Assembly: GCF_009649225.1 (NCBI RefSeq) | Contig: NZ_WJPP01000001.1 | Span: 248,001-312,000, forward strand | DNA: 64,000 bases | Source: Spiribacter salilacus | Lineage (GTDB): Bacteria > Pseudomonadota > Gammaproteobacteria > Nitrococcales > Nitrococcaceae | Direction of reading: 5' to 3' | Shown here: positions 55,020-64,000 of the stretch, in pieces | How the letters are laid out: each line of letters begins with the position of its first letter | Numbering within the stretch: the first letter of the stretch is position 1 | The notes under the pieces: generated by a model | What the model was told of the DNA's origin: nothing | Databases searched by the model: none | The model's input: only the letters and a program-made list of their open reading frames with translations | Program-made: the position numbers and the translations under genes

Positions 55020-58000
55020 ATTCATACTTCGCCGGCCCAAGTTTGCCTTTGTTTTATCAATCCTCATTACTTTGGCGGGATTGCTGGCGCTACAAAACCT
55101 CCCCATCAACATGTATCCCGATCTCGCGCCGCCACAGATTCAGGTTCGCGCCACTTACCCGGGGGCGAGTGCAGAGACAGTGGCTGATGCGGTTGTTCGG
55201 CCTATAGAAAAACGGCTTAACGGCGTTGAAGGAATGATCTACATCGAGTCATCCGCAACGAGCGATGGTGGCGCTGCTATTACCGTTACGTTTGCGACGG
55301 GCACGGATGTAGACATGGCGCAAGTCGAGGTACAAAACCGCGTCAAGCTTGCTGAGCGTGAATTACCTGAACCCGTCAGACGCGAGGGGGTTGTTGTCAG
55401 AAAACAGTCCGGCAATATGCTGCTCGGCATCAACTTAGTGTCTGAGCGCCCCGAACTCGATGCTTTGTTCCTTAGCAACTATGCCAGCACCAATTTGGTG
55501 GAAACTATCGCTCGTGTACCTGGCGTTGCGGAAGCCACAGTGCTGGGTACTAGCGAATACGCCATGAGGATATGGCTTAACCCAGAGCGGATGAGCCAAC
55601 TTGGCGTAACAGTGAGTGACATCAACGCGGCAGTGCGCGAACAAAACCAAATCGTAGCCGCGGGGTCTTTAGGCCAAGAACCGGCCCCACCAGACCAAAT
55701 TTTTACCTTTAATATTCGTAGCGAAGGTCGCTTGAGCGAGGCGGGCGAGTTTGGCAATACTGTCTTAAGAGTGAGCCCCGAAGGCCGCATTATCCGGTTA
55801 AAGGACGTTGCACGGATTGAGCTTGGCGCTCGGTCTTACGCGGCTACTGCTAAGCTTAATGGGCAAGACACCGCTTTCCTTGTGATCTATCAATTGCCTG
55901 ATGCCAATGCATTAGACGTAGCTGAGGCAACTCGCGAGGTTATGCAAACCCTGTCGGGCACATTCCCTGCCGGCTTAAACTACAGCATCATCTTCGATAG
56001 TACTGAGTTTATCGACGAATCCATCAAAGAAGTTTTCAAAACGTTATTTGAAGCCGTTGGCTTAGTGGTATTAGTCGTTTTCCTCTTTCTACAAAGCTGG
56101 CGGGCAACGCTTATTCCTGCCATTGCTATCCCAGTGTCTTTAATTGGCACATTCGCTTTCATGGCGCTGGTGGGTTATTCGATCAACCTCATTACGCTGT
56201 TTGGGCTGGTACTCGCCATTGGTATTGTTGTAGACGATGCCATCATTGTTATAGAAAACGTTGATCGGTTAATTAAAGAAAAAGGCTTAGAAGTTCGAGA
56301 AGCCGTTAGACAAGCCATGCAGGAAATCACCGCGCCGGTCATTTCCACCACCCTCGTCCTTCTTGCTGTATTTATCCCCGTTTCATTTTTACCGGGCATT
56401 ACGGGCGAGCTTTTTCGACAGTTTGCCGTCACTATCTGTTTTTCCGTTGTCATTTCCTCTGTATGCGCGCTAACCCTCTCCCCCGCGCTAAGCGCAAGCC
56501 TGTTGCGCAAAGACGACGCTCCAATGGGGGCTCTGCGTTGGGTTGAGCTTGGTCTGCAGCGGCTCACAGCAGGCTATAGCTGGATTATCCATCGCGCCCT
56601 TAAACGAACGCTTCTGTTAGGTAGTGCTTTCTTGGCGCTTATCGCACTGTTAGGTTATTTAGCGCTCATCACGCCAACCGGTTTTGTCCCAGAAGAAGAC
56701 CAAGGTTTTCTTTTTATTGACGTCCAACTGCCAGATGCGGCCTCGGGCAACCGAACCGCACGGGTAATGGATGACATTACGAACCTCGTTTTAGAAGACC
56801 CCGCCGTCAGCGATATTATTAGCGTTAGTGGCTACTCCCTCCTGAGCGGCAGTGGCACGAATACCGGCCTTGGTGTTGTTGTTCTTAAAGATTGGGCTGA
56901 GCGCGAAGCCAGCGAATTGCAACCGGCTGCAACGGTGCAAAGACTCAACAATCAACTCGGCACCATCGCCGCGGCAAGAATAATGACCTTCAATGTGCCA
57001 GCAATTCCCGGTTTAGGGGTAACGGCAGGCTTTGACCTTAGGCTTCTGGAAAGCAGTGGGCTGAGTACCGCAGAGCTTGCGACGCTTGCCGATCAAATCG
57101 TCTTCGCTGCGAACGAGCAAGACGAGGTTACCCGTGTTCGGCATAACTTGCGGGCCAATGTGCCCATGTTCGACCTTACGGTTCAGCGCGACAAGGCCCA
57201 ATTACTCGGTGTCGATTTTGGGGATGTCTTTCTTACCCTACAAACCCAGCTAGGCGGTACTTACGTTAACGACTTCAGCCAGTTCGGTCGTACTTACCGT
57301 GTCATGCTTGAGTCCGAAACTGAATACCGGATGCGACCGGAAGATTTACGCTACTTCCAGGTTCGAAACGACCGTGGAGAAATGGTGCCGTTGGCGGGCA
57401 TTGCTGAGCTAACGCCGTCGCAGGGGGCTACTCGTATCGAGGGTTTTAACCTCTCCCGAAGTGTCACCATTAATGGCGAGCCAGCAGCCAATTCATCGAC
57501 CATTGAAAGTGTTGCCGCCATGGAAAGCTTGATGGCAGACCTACCCGATGGCGTTTCTTATGAGTGGGCGGGGCAAACCCTTCAAGAGCTCGAAGCAGGC
57601 AACCTGATCGTTATTTTGTTTGTGCTGGCCATTGTTGCTGTGTATCTCTTCCTAGTTGCCCTGTACGAGAGCTGGGCCCTGCCAATTGCGGTTCTACTTG
57701 CGGTGCCACTCGCCTTTTTAGGCTCGTTCACGGCATTTCAATTGACGGGGCAATTACTCGATATTTATGCGCAAATTGGATTAGTCCTGCTCGTTGCTAT
57801 GGCCGCCAAAACAGCAATCCTCATTGTTGAGTTCGCCTCCCAACTTCGCAGCGAAGGCAAGGAGATCCTTGAGGCAGCAACAATCGCTGCTATCCAGCGC
57901 TTCCGTGCCGTTTTAATGACTGGATTTTCATTCATGCTCGGCGTAGTGCCCTTAGTGCTTGCTACAGGCGCAGGCGCGGGAAGTCGAGTCAGTTTGGGTG

Positions 58001-58101
58001 TGACCGTTTTATACGGCACGATGGCTACTGTGGTTCTCGTTACTCTAATGACACCAGCGTTTTATGTGGTTATTCAAAAAGCGCGGGAGCGATTTGCGTG
58101 A
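55012..58101 (+). CDS. RND multidrug efflux pump, HAE-1 family (AcrB/MexB-like)
   Basis: 1,029-residue inner-membrane trimer subunit. N-terminal FILRRPKFAFVLSILI, NMYPDLAPPQI, TM4 proton-relay GIVVDDAIIVIENVDR and C-terminal AILIVEFA are standard. Couples proton influx to drug or lipid export, with the adaptor upstream. No outer-membrane TolC gene is in the window. The stop overlaps an ion-channel gene as GTGA. Confidence 0.95.
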   Translation: MSEFILRRPKFAFVLSILITLAGLLALQNLPINMYPDLAPPQIQVRATYPGASAETVADAVVRPIEKRLNGVEGMIYIESSATSDGGAAITVTFATGTDVDMAQVEVQNRVKLAERELPEPVRREGVVVRKQSGNMLLGINLVSERPELDALFLSNYASTNLVETIARVPGVAEATVLGTSEYAMRIWLNPERMSQLGVTVSDINAAVREQNQIVAAGSLGQEPAPPDQIFTFNIRSEGRLSEAGEFGNTVLRVSPEGRIIRLKDVARIELGARSYAATAKLNGQDTAFLVIYQLPDANALDVAEATREVMQTLSGTFPAGLNYSIIFDSTEFIDESIKEVFKTLFEAVGLVVLVVFLFLQSWRATLIPAIAIPVSLIGTFAFMALVGYSINLITLFGLVLAIGIVVDDAIIVIENVDRLIKEKGLEVREAVRQAMQEITAPVISTTLVLLAVFIPVSFLPGITGELFRQFAVTICFSVVISSVCALTLSPALSASLLRKDDAPMGALRWVELGLQRLTAGYSWIIHRALKRTLLLGSAFLALIALLGYLALITPTGFVPEEDQGFLFIDVQLPDAASGNRTARVMDDITNLVLEDPAVSDIISVSGYSLLSGSGTNTGLGVVVLKDWAEREASELQPAATVQRLNNQLGTIAAARIMTFNVPAIPGLGVTAGFDLRLLESSGLSTAELATLADQIVFAANEQDEVTRVRHNLRANVPMFDLTVQRDKAQLLGVDFGDVFLTLQTQLGGTYVNDFSQFGRTYRVMLESETEYRMRPEDLRYFQVRNDRGEMVPLAGIAELTPSQGATRIEGFNLSRSVTINGEPAANSSTIESVAAMESLMADLPDGVSYEWAGQTLQELEAGNLIVILFVLAIVAVYLFLVALYESWALPIAVLLAVPLAFLGSFTAFQLTGQLLDIYAQIGLVLLVAMAAKTAILIVEFASQLRSEGKEILEAATIAAIQRFRAVLMTGFSFMLGVVPLVLATGAGAGSRVSLGVTVLYGTMATVVLVTLMTPAFYVVIQKARERFA

Positions 58102-58412
58102 GCCAGCCGATTAGGGGGTTTTTTCGTAGCCTGCACCATGCGTTGGCCGACCGTTCGGTCCAGCGCTTACTAATTCTTGCCTTTTCAATCATTGGGGCAG
58201 CCGCGCTGTTTTATTCTGTAGTTGAAGGCTGGCCCTACCTCGATGCGCTGTACTTTTCAGTGATGACGATAGCCACCGTTGGTTATGGCGATTTAGCACC
58301 GGTCACCACCATTGGAAGGCTTTTTACGATTGTTTATGTGCTGATTGGACTGGGCATTTTTATTGCCGCGGCAAGTGCATTAGCCGCCGCAATATTATCG
58401 CAAAATGAATAA
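58098..58412 (+). CDS. two-TM ion channel with potassium selectivity filter
   Basis: 104 residues: TM1 (LLILAFSIIGAAALFYSVV), pore helix and filter TIATVGYGD, TM2 (FTIVYVLIGLGIFIAAAS). No cytoplasmic RCK domain. GTG start overlaps the pump stop (GTGA), so it is translated with the efflux system. Probable K+ channel of the KcsA-like minimal type; role in the operon unknown. Confidence 0.88.
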   Translation: MSQPIRGFFRSLHHALADRSVQRLLILAFSIIGAAALFYSVVEGWPYLDALYFSVMTIATVGYGDLAPVTTIGRLFTIVYVLIGLGIFIAAASALAAAILSQNE

Positions 58413-58413
58413 T

Positions 58414-58490
<77 letters not shown>

Positions 58491-58533
58491 ACGAAGGGTC
58501 GAAAGAATACACCAGGCGACTGCATTGCGCCAA

Positions 58534-58890
58534 TCACCGTTTCAGTAATGCGTAGATCTCTTCAAGCTCTGTGCGTAACTGCCTAACAAGCTGCTGGCTT
58601 TGATTGGCATCATCGCGGGCTTCCTCACCAGAAAGCTGCTGCCGAGCGCCTCCAATCGTGAACCCCTGCTGATACAGCAAACTACGAATTTGACGAATTA
58701 GCAGAACATCAGCGCGCTGATAATAACGTCGATTACCGCGGCGCTTTACCGGATTAAGCTGAGCAAACTCTTGCTCCCAGTACCGCAGCACATGGGATTT
58801 GACTTGGCAAAGATCGCTAACCTCGCCAATCGTAAAATAACGCTTGGCAGGAATGGGTGGGAGTTCGTTATTAGCGCTTGCGTCCAGCAT
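58534..58890 (-). CDS. MerR-family transcriptional regulator
   Basis: 118 residues. N-terminal MerR helix-turn-helix ([41 protein letters not shown]) and a short coiled-coil C-terminus ([16 protein letters not shown]) without a metal-binding cysteine. The conserved ihfA-merR-tRNA-Pro arrangement is seen elsewhere, but its regulon is unknown. Overlaps ihfA by 20 bases. Confidence 0.9.
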   Translation of the reverse strand: MLDASANNELPPIPAKRYFTIGEVSDLCQVKSHVLRYWEQEFAQLNPVKRRGNRRYYQRADVLLIRQIRSLLYQQGFTIGGARQQLSGEEARDDANQSQQLVRQLRTELEEIYALLKR

Positions 58891-59170
58891 ACGCTTCTAC
58901 CCTCGATTTGAGCTTTTGCCCCGGTTTAAATGTGACCACGCGACGAGCGGAAATGGGGATTTCCTCTCCCGTCTTTGGGTTTCTGCCTGGCCGTTCATTT
59001 TTATCTCGCAAGTCAAAATTACCGAAACCAGAAAGTTTGACCGGCGTATTGCTTTCTAACGCGAGCCGAATCTCTTCAAAAAAACTCTCAACAAGATCTT
59101 TAGCTTCACGCTTGTTGAGGCCCACCTCATCATGCAGCCGCTCTGCCATTTCTGCTTTTGTTAATGCCAT
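58871..59170 (-). CDS. ihfA: integration host factor subunit alpha
   Basis: 99-residue DNA-bending protein; [19 protein letters not shown], then [23 protein letters not shown] including the DNA-intercalating proline loop. Follows pheT by six bases, as in E. coli and Pseudomonas. Confidence 0.97.
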   Translation of the reverse strand: MALTKAEMAERLHDEVGLNKREAKDLVESFFEEIRLALESNTPVKLSGFGNFDLRDKNERPGRNPKTGEEIPISARRVVTFKPGQKLKSRVEAYAGRKR

Positions 59171-59176
59171 CTGACG

Positions 59177-61555
59177 TTACTCCCTGAGCTCGGCACCGAG
59201 ATCATTCGCCAGTTCCTCAACAACACGCTGCTGAATGGCCTCAACCTGATCATCGGTAAGGGTGCAGGAATAATCCTGCAGGATCAATCCTAGCGCAAGA
59301 CTCTTTTTATCAACCCCTAGGCGATCACCCCGATAAACATCGAATATTTTCACCGCTTGTAAAGCTGGTCCTGCAGACCGGCGCACTAAATCAATCACCG
59401 CCTGCGCGCTGACAGTCTCATCTACCACGATGGCTAAGTCACGCCGAATTGCTGGATATCGCGATAAAGCCGCAAAGCTCGGCAAAGCCCGTTCTGAGAA
59501 GACCGATTGATCAATCTCAAATACAAAAACAGGCCCTACCAAATCAAGCGTGCGCACGACGCCCGGATGCAACGCGCCCACCCACCCGATGTTCTTCCCA
59601 CCAAACTGAATAGCCGCGCTCTGACCGGGGTGCAAGGCCGCATGTTCCTGCGCCACATATTGAATACCAGTGTTTGATTGAGCCAGTGCCAGCAGCGCTT
59701 CAACATCGCCTTTAATATCGAAGAAATCAAGTGGCCGTGCAGCGGCCGCCCAATCATCCTCAACTGCCGCTCCAGCGACGAGCCCAGCGATGACGGGCTG
59801 CTGCTCAAGCGCCTCAAGTTGCCCACGGAAACGCAGCCCCGTCTCAAACAACTTCAAACTACGCATTTGGCGGTTTTGGTTGTGTACTGCTGCCCTCACC
59901 AACCCAGGCCACAAAGAGCTGCGCATGACGCTTAAATCGCTGGATAACGGGTTCGCTAGCGCTAGAGGCGTCTGCTCGGGGTCTAACTGTTGCTGGAGTG
60001 ATTCGGGCACAAAGCTGTAGCTGATTACCTCGTAATAACCACGATCGACAAGCAGGTCTCTTTGACGCTCAAGCGTGACCCGGCGCTCCGAATGCGCAGG
60101 GATGCTTGCTGGCGCACTGGCACGACGTATGGGTAGCCGATCGTAGCCATAAACACGTGCGACTTCCTCAATCAGATCCACCTCGCGGCTAATATCAAAC
60201 CGCCAGCCGGGTACTTTGATCTGCCATGGCGTTTGGGTTGCGTTCACCTCTAGCCCTAACCGGGTCAGGATCTGCTCAATCTCCGCCTCATTTATTTGGC
60301 TACCGAGTAGTTCATTAACCCGATCTGGCCGAAGGGTAACCAGGACCGGTGCCGGACGCGCGGCTGATGCCTGCTCATCAACCACGGGGCCAGGCTGACC
60401 GCCTGCAAGATCAATAAGCAGCTGAGTGGCTCTTTCTATTGCGATACGGCATAACGCGGGCTCAACCCCGCGCTCAAACCGGTGTGAGGCGTCGGTATGC
60501 AGATTGTACTGCCTTGCTCGCCCAGCAAGTGCGCGAGGCGCAAAAAACGCCGACTCCAAAAATAAATCAACGGTTTCATCCTCAACGGCAGAATCGTTCC
60601 CACCCATCACCCCGGCTAGCGCCAATGGGCGGGAATGATCCGCAATGAGTAGCGTATCTGACGATAGCTCAACCGTATCGCCATTAAGCAAAACGAGTTT
60701 CTCACCATCGCTCGCCCGCCGTACCCGAATGCCCTGATCAATTTTATTTAGATCAAAGGCATGCAGCGGCTGACCGAGCTCGAGCATGACGTAATTGGTG
60801 ATATCGACAGCAAGACTAAGTGGTCGTACGCCGGCCCGCCGCAGTCGCTCCTGCATCCAAATGGGGGTTTGCGCGTGCGTGTTGACGCCTTTAATGACTC
60901 GGCCGCAGTAACGCGGGCAATCTTCGGGGGCCTCGAGTGAAATCGGCAACTGGTCAGTAATCGTCGCGGCCACATCTTTAATGGGTTTGGCGCTAAGGGA
61001 GCCTTGCGTTAACGCGGCAACCTCGCGCGCAATGCCTGCCATACCAAGGCAATCACTTCGGTTTGGGGTGAGCTCCACCTCAATAACGGTGTCATCCAAC
61101 CCTAACCAGTCACGCAAAGACTGGCCAACAGGGGCATCCTCAGGCAACGCCCACAGCCCCGCCGCCTCATCATTTACACCCAGCTCACGCCCCGAGCAAA
61201 GCATGCCCTCAGAGGCCACACCCCGCAGCTTGGCGGCCTTGATCTTAAAATCCCCCGGCAGCACCGCGCCAATCTGTGCAAACGGGGCTTTTAAGCCCAC
61301 GGCCGCATTGGGCGCACCACACACCACTGATTTTAAGGTGTCGCTACCATCATTAACCTGACAGACACGCAGCCGATCGGCATTGGGATGCGGCTCACAC
61401 GCAACCACTTCTCCCACCACAACCTGGCTGAAATCTGGCGCTGCTGGCTCGATAGCATCCACCTCAAGCCCAGCCATTGTCAGCCGATGCGCCAGCGCGC
61501 TGGCATCATCATCAAACGCCACCCATTCCCGTAACCAGTGCTCGCTAATTCTCAT
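59177..61555 (-). CDS. pheT: phenylalanyl-tRNA synthetase beta subunit
   Basis: 792 residues, the long bacterial form: N-terminal tRNA-binding EMAP-like domain (VVVGEVVACEPHPNADRL), B3/B4 editing domain, B5 helix-turn-helix, and the C-terminal anticodon-binding FDX-ACB domain (YPAIRRDLAIVVDE). Works as alpha2beta2 with PheS. Follows pheS by nine bases. Confidence 0.98.
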   Translation of the reverse strand: MRISEHWLREWVAFDDDASALAHRLTMAGLEVDAIEPAAPDFSQVVVGEVVACEPHPNADRLRVCQVNDGSDTLKSVVCGAPNAAVGLKAPFAQIGAVLPGDFKIKAAKLRGVASEGMLCSGRELGVNDEAAGLWALPEDAPVGQSLRDWLGLDDTVIEVELTPNRSDCLGMAGIAREVAALTQGSLSAKPIKDVAATITDQLPISLEAPEDCPRYCGRVIKGVNTHAQTPIWMQERLRRAGVRPLSLAVDITNYVMLELGQPLHAFDLNKIDQGIRVRRASDGEKLVLLNGDTVELSSDTLLIADHSRPLALAGVMGGNDSAVEDETVDLFLESAFFAPRALAGRARQYNLHTDASHRFERGVEPALCRIAIERATQLLIDLAGGQPGPVVDEQASAARPAPVLVTLRPDRVNELLGSQINEAEIEQILTRLGLEVNATQTPWQIKVPGWRFDISREVDLIEEVARVYGYDRLPIRRASAPASIPAHSERRVTLERQRDLLVDRGYYEVISYSFVPESLQQQLDPEQTPLALANPLSSDLSVMRSSLWPGLVRAAVHNQNRQMRSLKLFETGLRFRGQLEALEQQPVIAGLVAGAAVEDDWAAAARPLDFFDIKGDVEALLALAQSNTGIQYVAQEHAALHPGQSAAIQFGGKNIGWVGALHPGVVRTLDLVGPVFVFEIDQSVFSERALPSFAALSRYPAIRRDLAIVVDETVSAQAVIDLVRRSAGPALQAVKIFDVYRGDRLGVDKKSLALGLILQDYSCTLTDDQVEAIQQRVVEELANDLGAELRE

Positions 61556-61564
61556 CTCACGCTC

Positions 61565-63015
<1,451 letters not shown>

Positions 63016-63042
63016 CTTCAGAATCCTCTAGATTGTTAGGGT

Positions 63043-63240
63043 TTACAGATAAGGCAACATCCGACGAATGGCCGGTGTGTCTTGCTCTGATACCAGTGTG
63101 GTGGCCCGTAGCCTTGCCTTACGCTTTGAATCCTTTTTAGTCAGAATATGATTAGCAAAGGCACGCGAACGCTTAAACTTGCCACTGGCAGTTTTGCGAA
63201 AGCGCTTAGCAGCACCACGATTGGTTTTGATCTTCGGCAT
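63043..63240 (-). CDS. rpmI: 50S ribosomal protein L35
   Basis: 65 residues, [14 protein letters not shown] start, highly basic throughout. A further in-frame start five codons upstream is not supported by homologues. Lies between infC and rplT; a hairpin with a T run precedes it. Confidence 0.97.
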   Translation of the reverse strand: MPKIKTNRGAAKRFRKTASGKFKRSRAFANHILTKKDSKRKARLRATTLVSEQDTPAIRRMLPYL

Positions 63241-63262
63241 TAACCGATTCTCCACTGCCTGT

Positions 63263-63288
63263 AAAAAAAAGAGCCCCTTAAGGAACCC
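63263..63288 (-). terminator. putative attenuator/terminator between infC and rpmI
   Basis: Minus strand: a 7-bp stem with three G-U pairs, loop TTAA, then eight T, located immediately after the infC stop. Weaker than the rplT-pheS hairpin. Could set the ratio of IF3 to L35/L20 or be part of the L20 control region. Confidence 0.5.
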
Positions 63289-63289
63289 A

Positions 63290-63850
63290 CTAACGACCCT
63301 TTCGGGGCGACATCATCATGACCATCATCCGACCCTCTACTTTCGGCCGTTGATCAACCGCAGCATGGTCTTCAAGGTCTTTCTCTATGCGCTCGAGTAA
63401 CTCGAGCCCCAATTCCTGATGGGCCATTTCTCGCCCCCGGAATCGCATGGTGACTTTAATTTTGTCACCTTCCTCCAAAAACCGTTTCAGGCTGCGAAGT
63501 TTAACTTCGTAATCGCCTGAATCCGTTCCTGGTCGAAACTTCACTTCTTTGACTTGGATTTGTTTTTGCTTCTTCTTAGCAGCTTGCTGCTTTTTAGACT
63601 GCTCAAACTTCCACTTGCCAAAATCCATGATCCGACAAACCGGCGGATCTGCATTGGGATCAAGCTCAACTAAATCTAGCTGTGCGGTTACCGCACGCTC
63701 GATGGCGTTGTCGGTGGGTACAATCCCCACCTGCTCTCCGTTTTCGTCGATTAGACGTACCTGCGGTACCCCGATATCTTCGTTGATTCGCCGGTTTTCA
63801 CCAGCCCCGGGTTGCTGACGCCGCGCTCCCGGCTTTCTGCGTATAGCGAT
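63290..63850 (-). CDS. infC: translation initiation factor IF-3
   Basis: About 186 residues; [20 protein letters not shown] and the linker region [20 protein letters not shown] are unmistakable. The start is probably the ATC at 63850: GGAGG sits at 63863-63859, eight bases ahead. The only conventional start in frame, TTG at 63865, overlaps that ribosome-binding site. A rare start codon (AUU in E. coli) is the basis of IF3 self-regulation. Confidence 0.9.
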   Translation of the reverse strand: MAIRRKPGARRQQPGAGENRRINEDIGVPQVRLIDENGEQVGIVPTDNAIERAVTAQLDLVELDPNADPPVCRIMDFGKWKFEQSKKQQAAKKKQKQIQVKEVKFRPGTDSGDYEVKLRSLKRFLEEGDKIKVTMRFRGREMAHQELGLELLERIEKDLEDHAAVDQRPKVEGRMMVMMMSPRKGR

Positions 63851-63888
63851 GCTATGATCCTCCAACCGAATTCACGTAATCCACAATC

Positions 63889-64000
63889 TTAATGCTGACG
63901 CCCCAGTAGCGCAATATCCGCCTTCAGTTTATCGACTAATTTCTCTAGGCTCATTGCCCCTAAGTCTTCTCCCGTACGGGTACGAACGGCAACTGTTTGG
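63889..64000 (-). CDS. thrS: threonyl-tRNA synthetase, C-terminal end only
   Basis: 36 C-terminal residues of the anticodon-binding domain are visible ([20 protein letters not shown]), matching the ThrS tail, and thrS precedes infC in gammaproteobacteria. The rest lies beyond the right edge. The stop is 38 bases before the infC start. Confidence 0.85.
   Translation of the reverse strand, partial: QTVAVRTRTGEDLGAMSLEKLVDKLKADIALLGRQH

Overview
The window is a compact, gene-dense stretch of a gammaproteobacterial chromosome. Support for this: the conserved blocks recA-recX-alaS-lysC-csrA-tRNA-Ser and thrS-infC-rpmI-rplT-pheS-pheT-ihfA-merR-tRNA-Pro, a proteobacterial-type gshA, csrA, and a SUF operon led by an Rrf2 regulator. 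By eye the base composition is only moderately GC-rich. Many neighbouring genes overlap by 1 to 77 bases. The family cannot be fixed from sequence alone; a heterotrophic, aerobic, possibly marine or halophilic lineage is my guess. No phage, transposase, CRISPR array or rRNA was seen, and no gene-free gap exceeds about 225 bases.

Layout. 1-6622: a partial giant FAD-linked oxidoreductase, isocitrate dehydrogenase with its kinase/phosphatase (icd-aceK), uppP and a small transaldolase. 6645-15023: an accessory-looking catabolic locus with two divergent arms. The leftward arm encodes an amino-acid-type ABC importer, a C45-family Ntn hydrolase and an RpiR regulator. The rightward arm encodes a class III aminotransferase, a beta-keto acid cleavage enzyme (BKACE) and acetoacetyl-CoA synthetase. 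It ends beside a tRNA-Ser whose 3' end is duplicated. 15378-23050: csrA, lysC, alaS, recX, recA, pncC, a universal stress protein and a VIT1-type transporter. 23125-29900: an Epd/GAPDH-like dehydrogenase, an MFS transporter, a phaB-methyltransferase-GMC oxidoreductase operon, and gshA.

29933-39029: a Tad/Flp-like pilus operon in unusual order (tadB, tadC, DUF192, TPR lipoprotein, pilin, TadG-like, minor pilin-like, secreted protein, a 42-residue mini-pilin-like ORF, cpaB, cpaC, FHA-cpaF), without tadZ or a prepilin peptidase. 39022-45056: SUF Fe-S assembly operon (regulator, sufB, C, D, S, U, T). 45111-50772: Entner-Doudoroff block, edd-eda divergent from zwf-pgl-glk. 50731-58412: an amidotransferase, a small unknown protein, an AEC carrier, a histone-deacetylase-family hydrolase, and an RND efflux pair coupled to a two-TM ion channel. 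58414-64000: tRNA-Pro and the translation block back to thrS (partial).

How it fits together. Glucose enters through glk, zwf, pgl, edd and eda. The TCA/glyoxylate branch is controlled by AceK acting on Icd. Acetoacetyl-CoA made by the synthetase of the BKACE locus is the substrate of PhaB, so the catabolic locus may feed polyhydroxybutyrate (inference). The best candidate for an undescribed system is the 6.6-15.0 kb locus, read here as uptake and breakdown of an amino compound through a beta-keto acid. The reordered Tad-like locus with its mini-pilin ORF is second.
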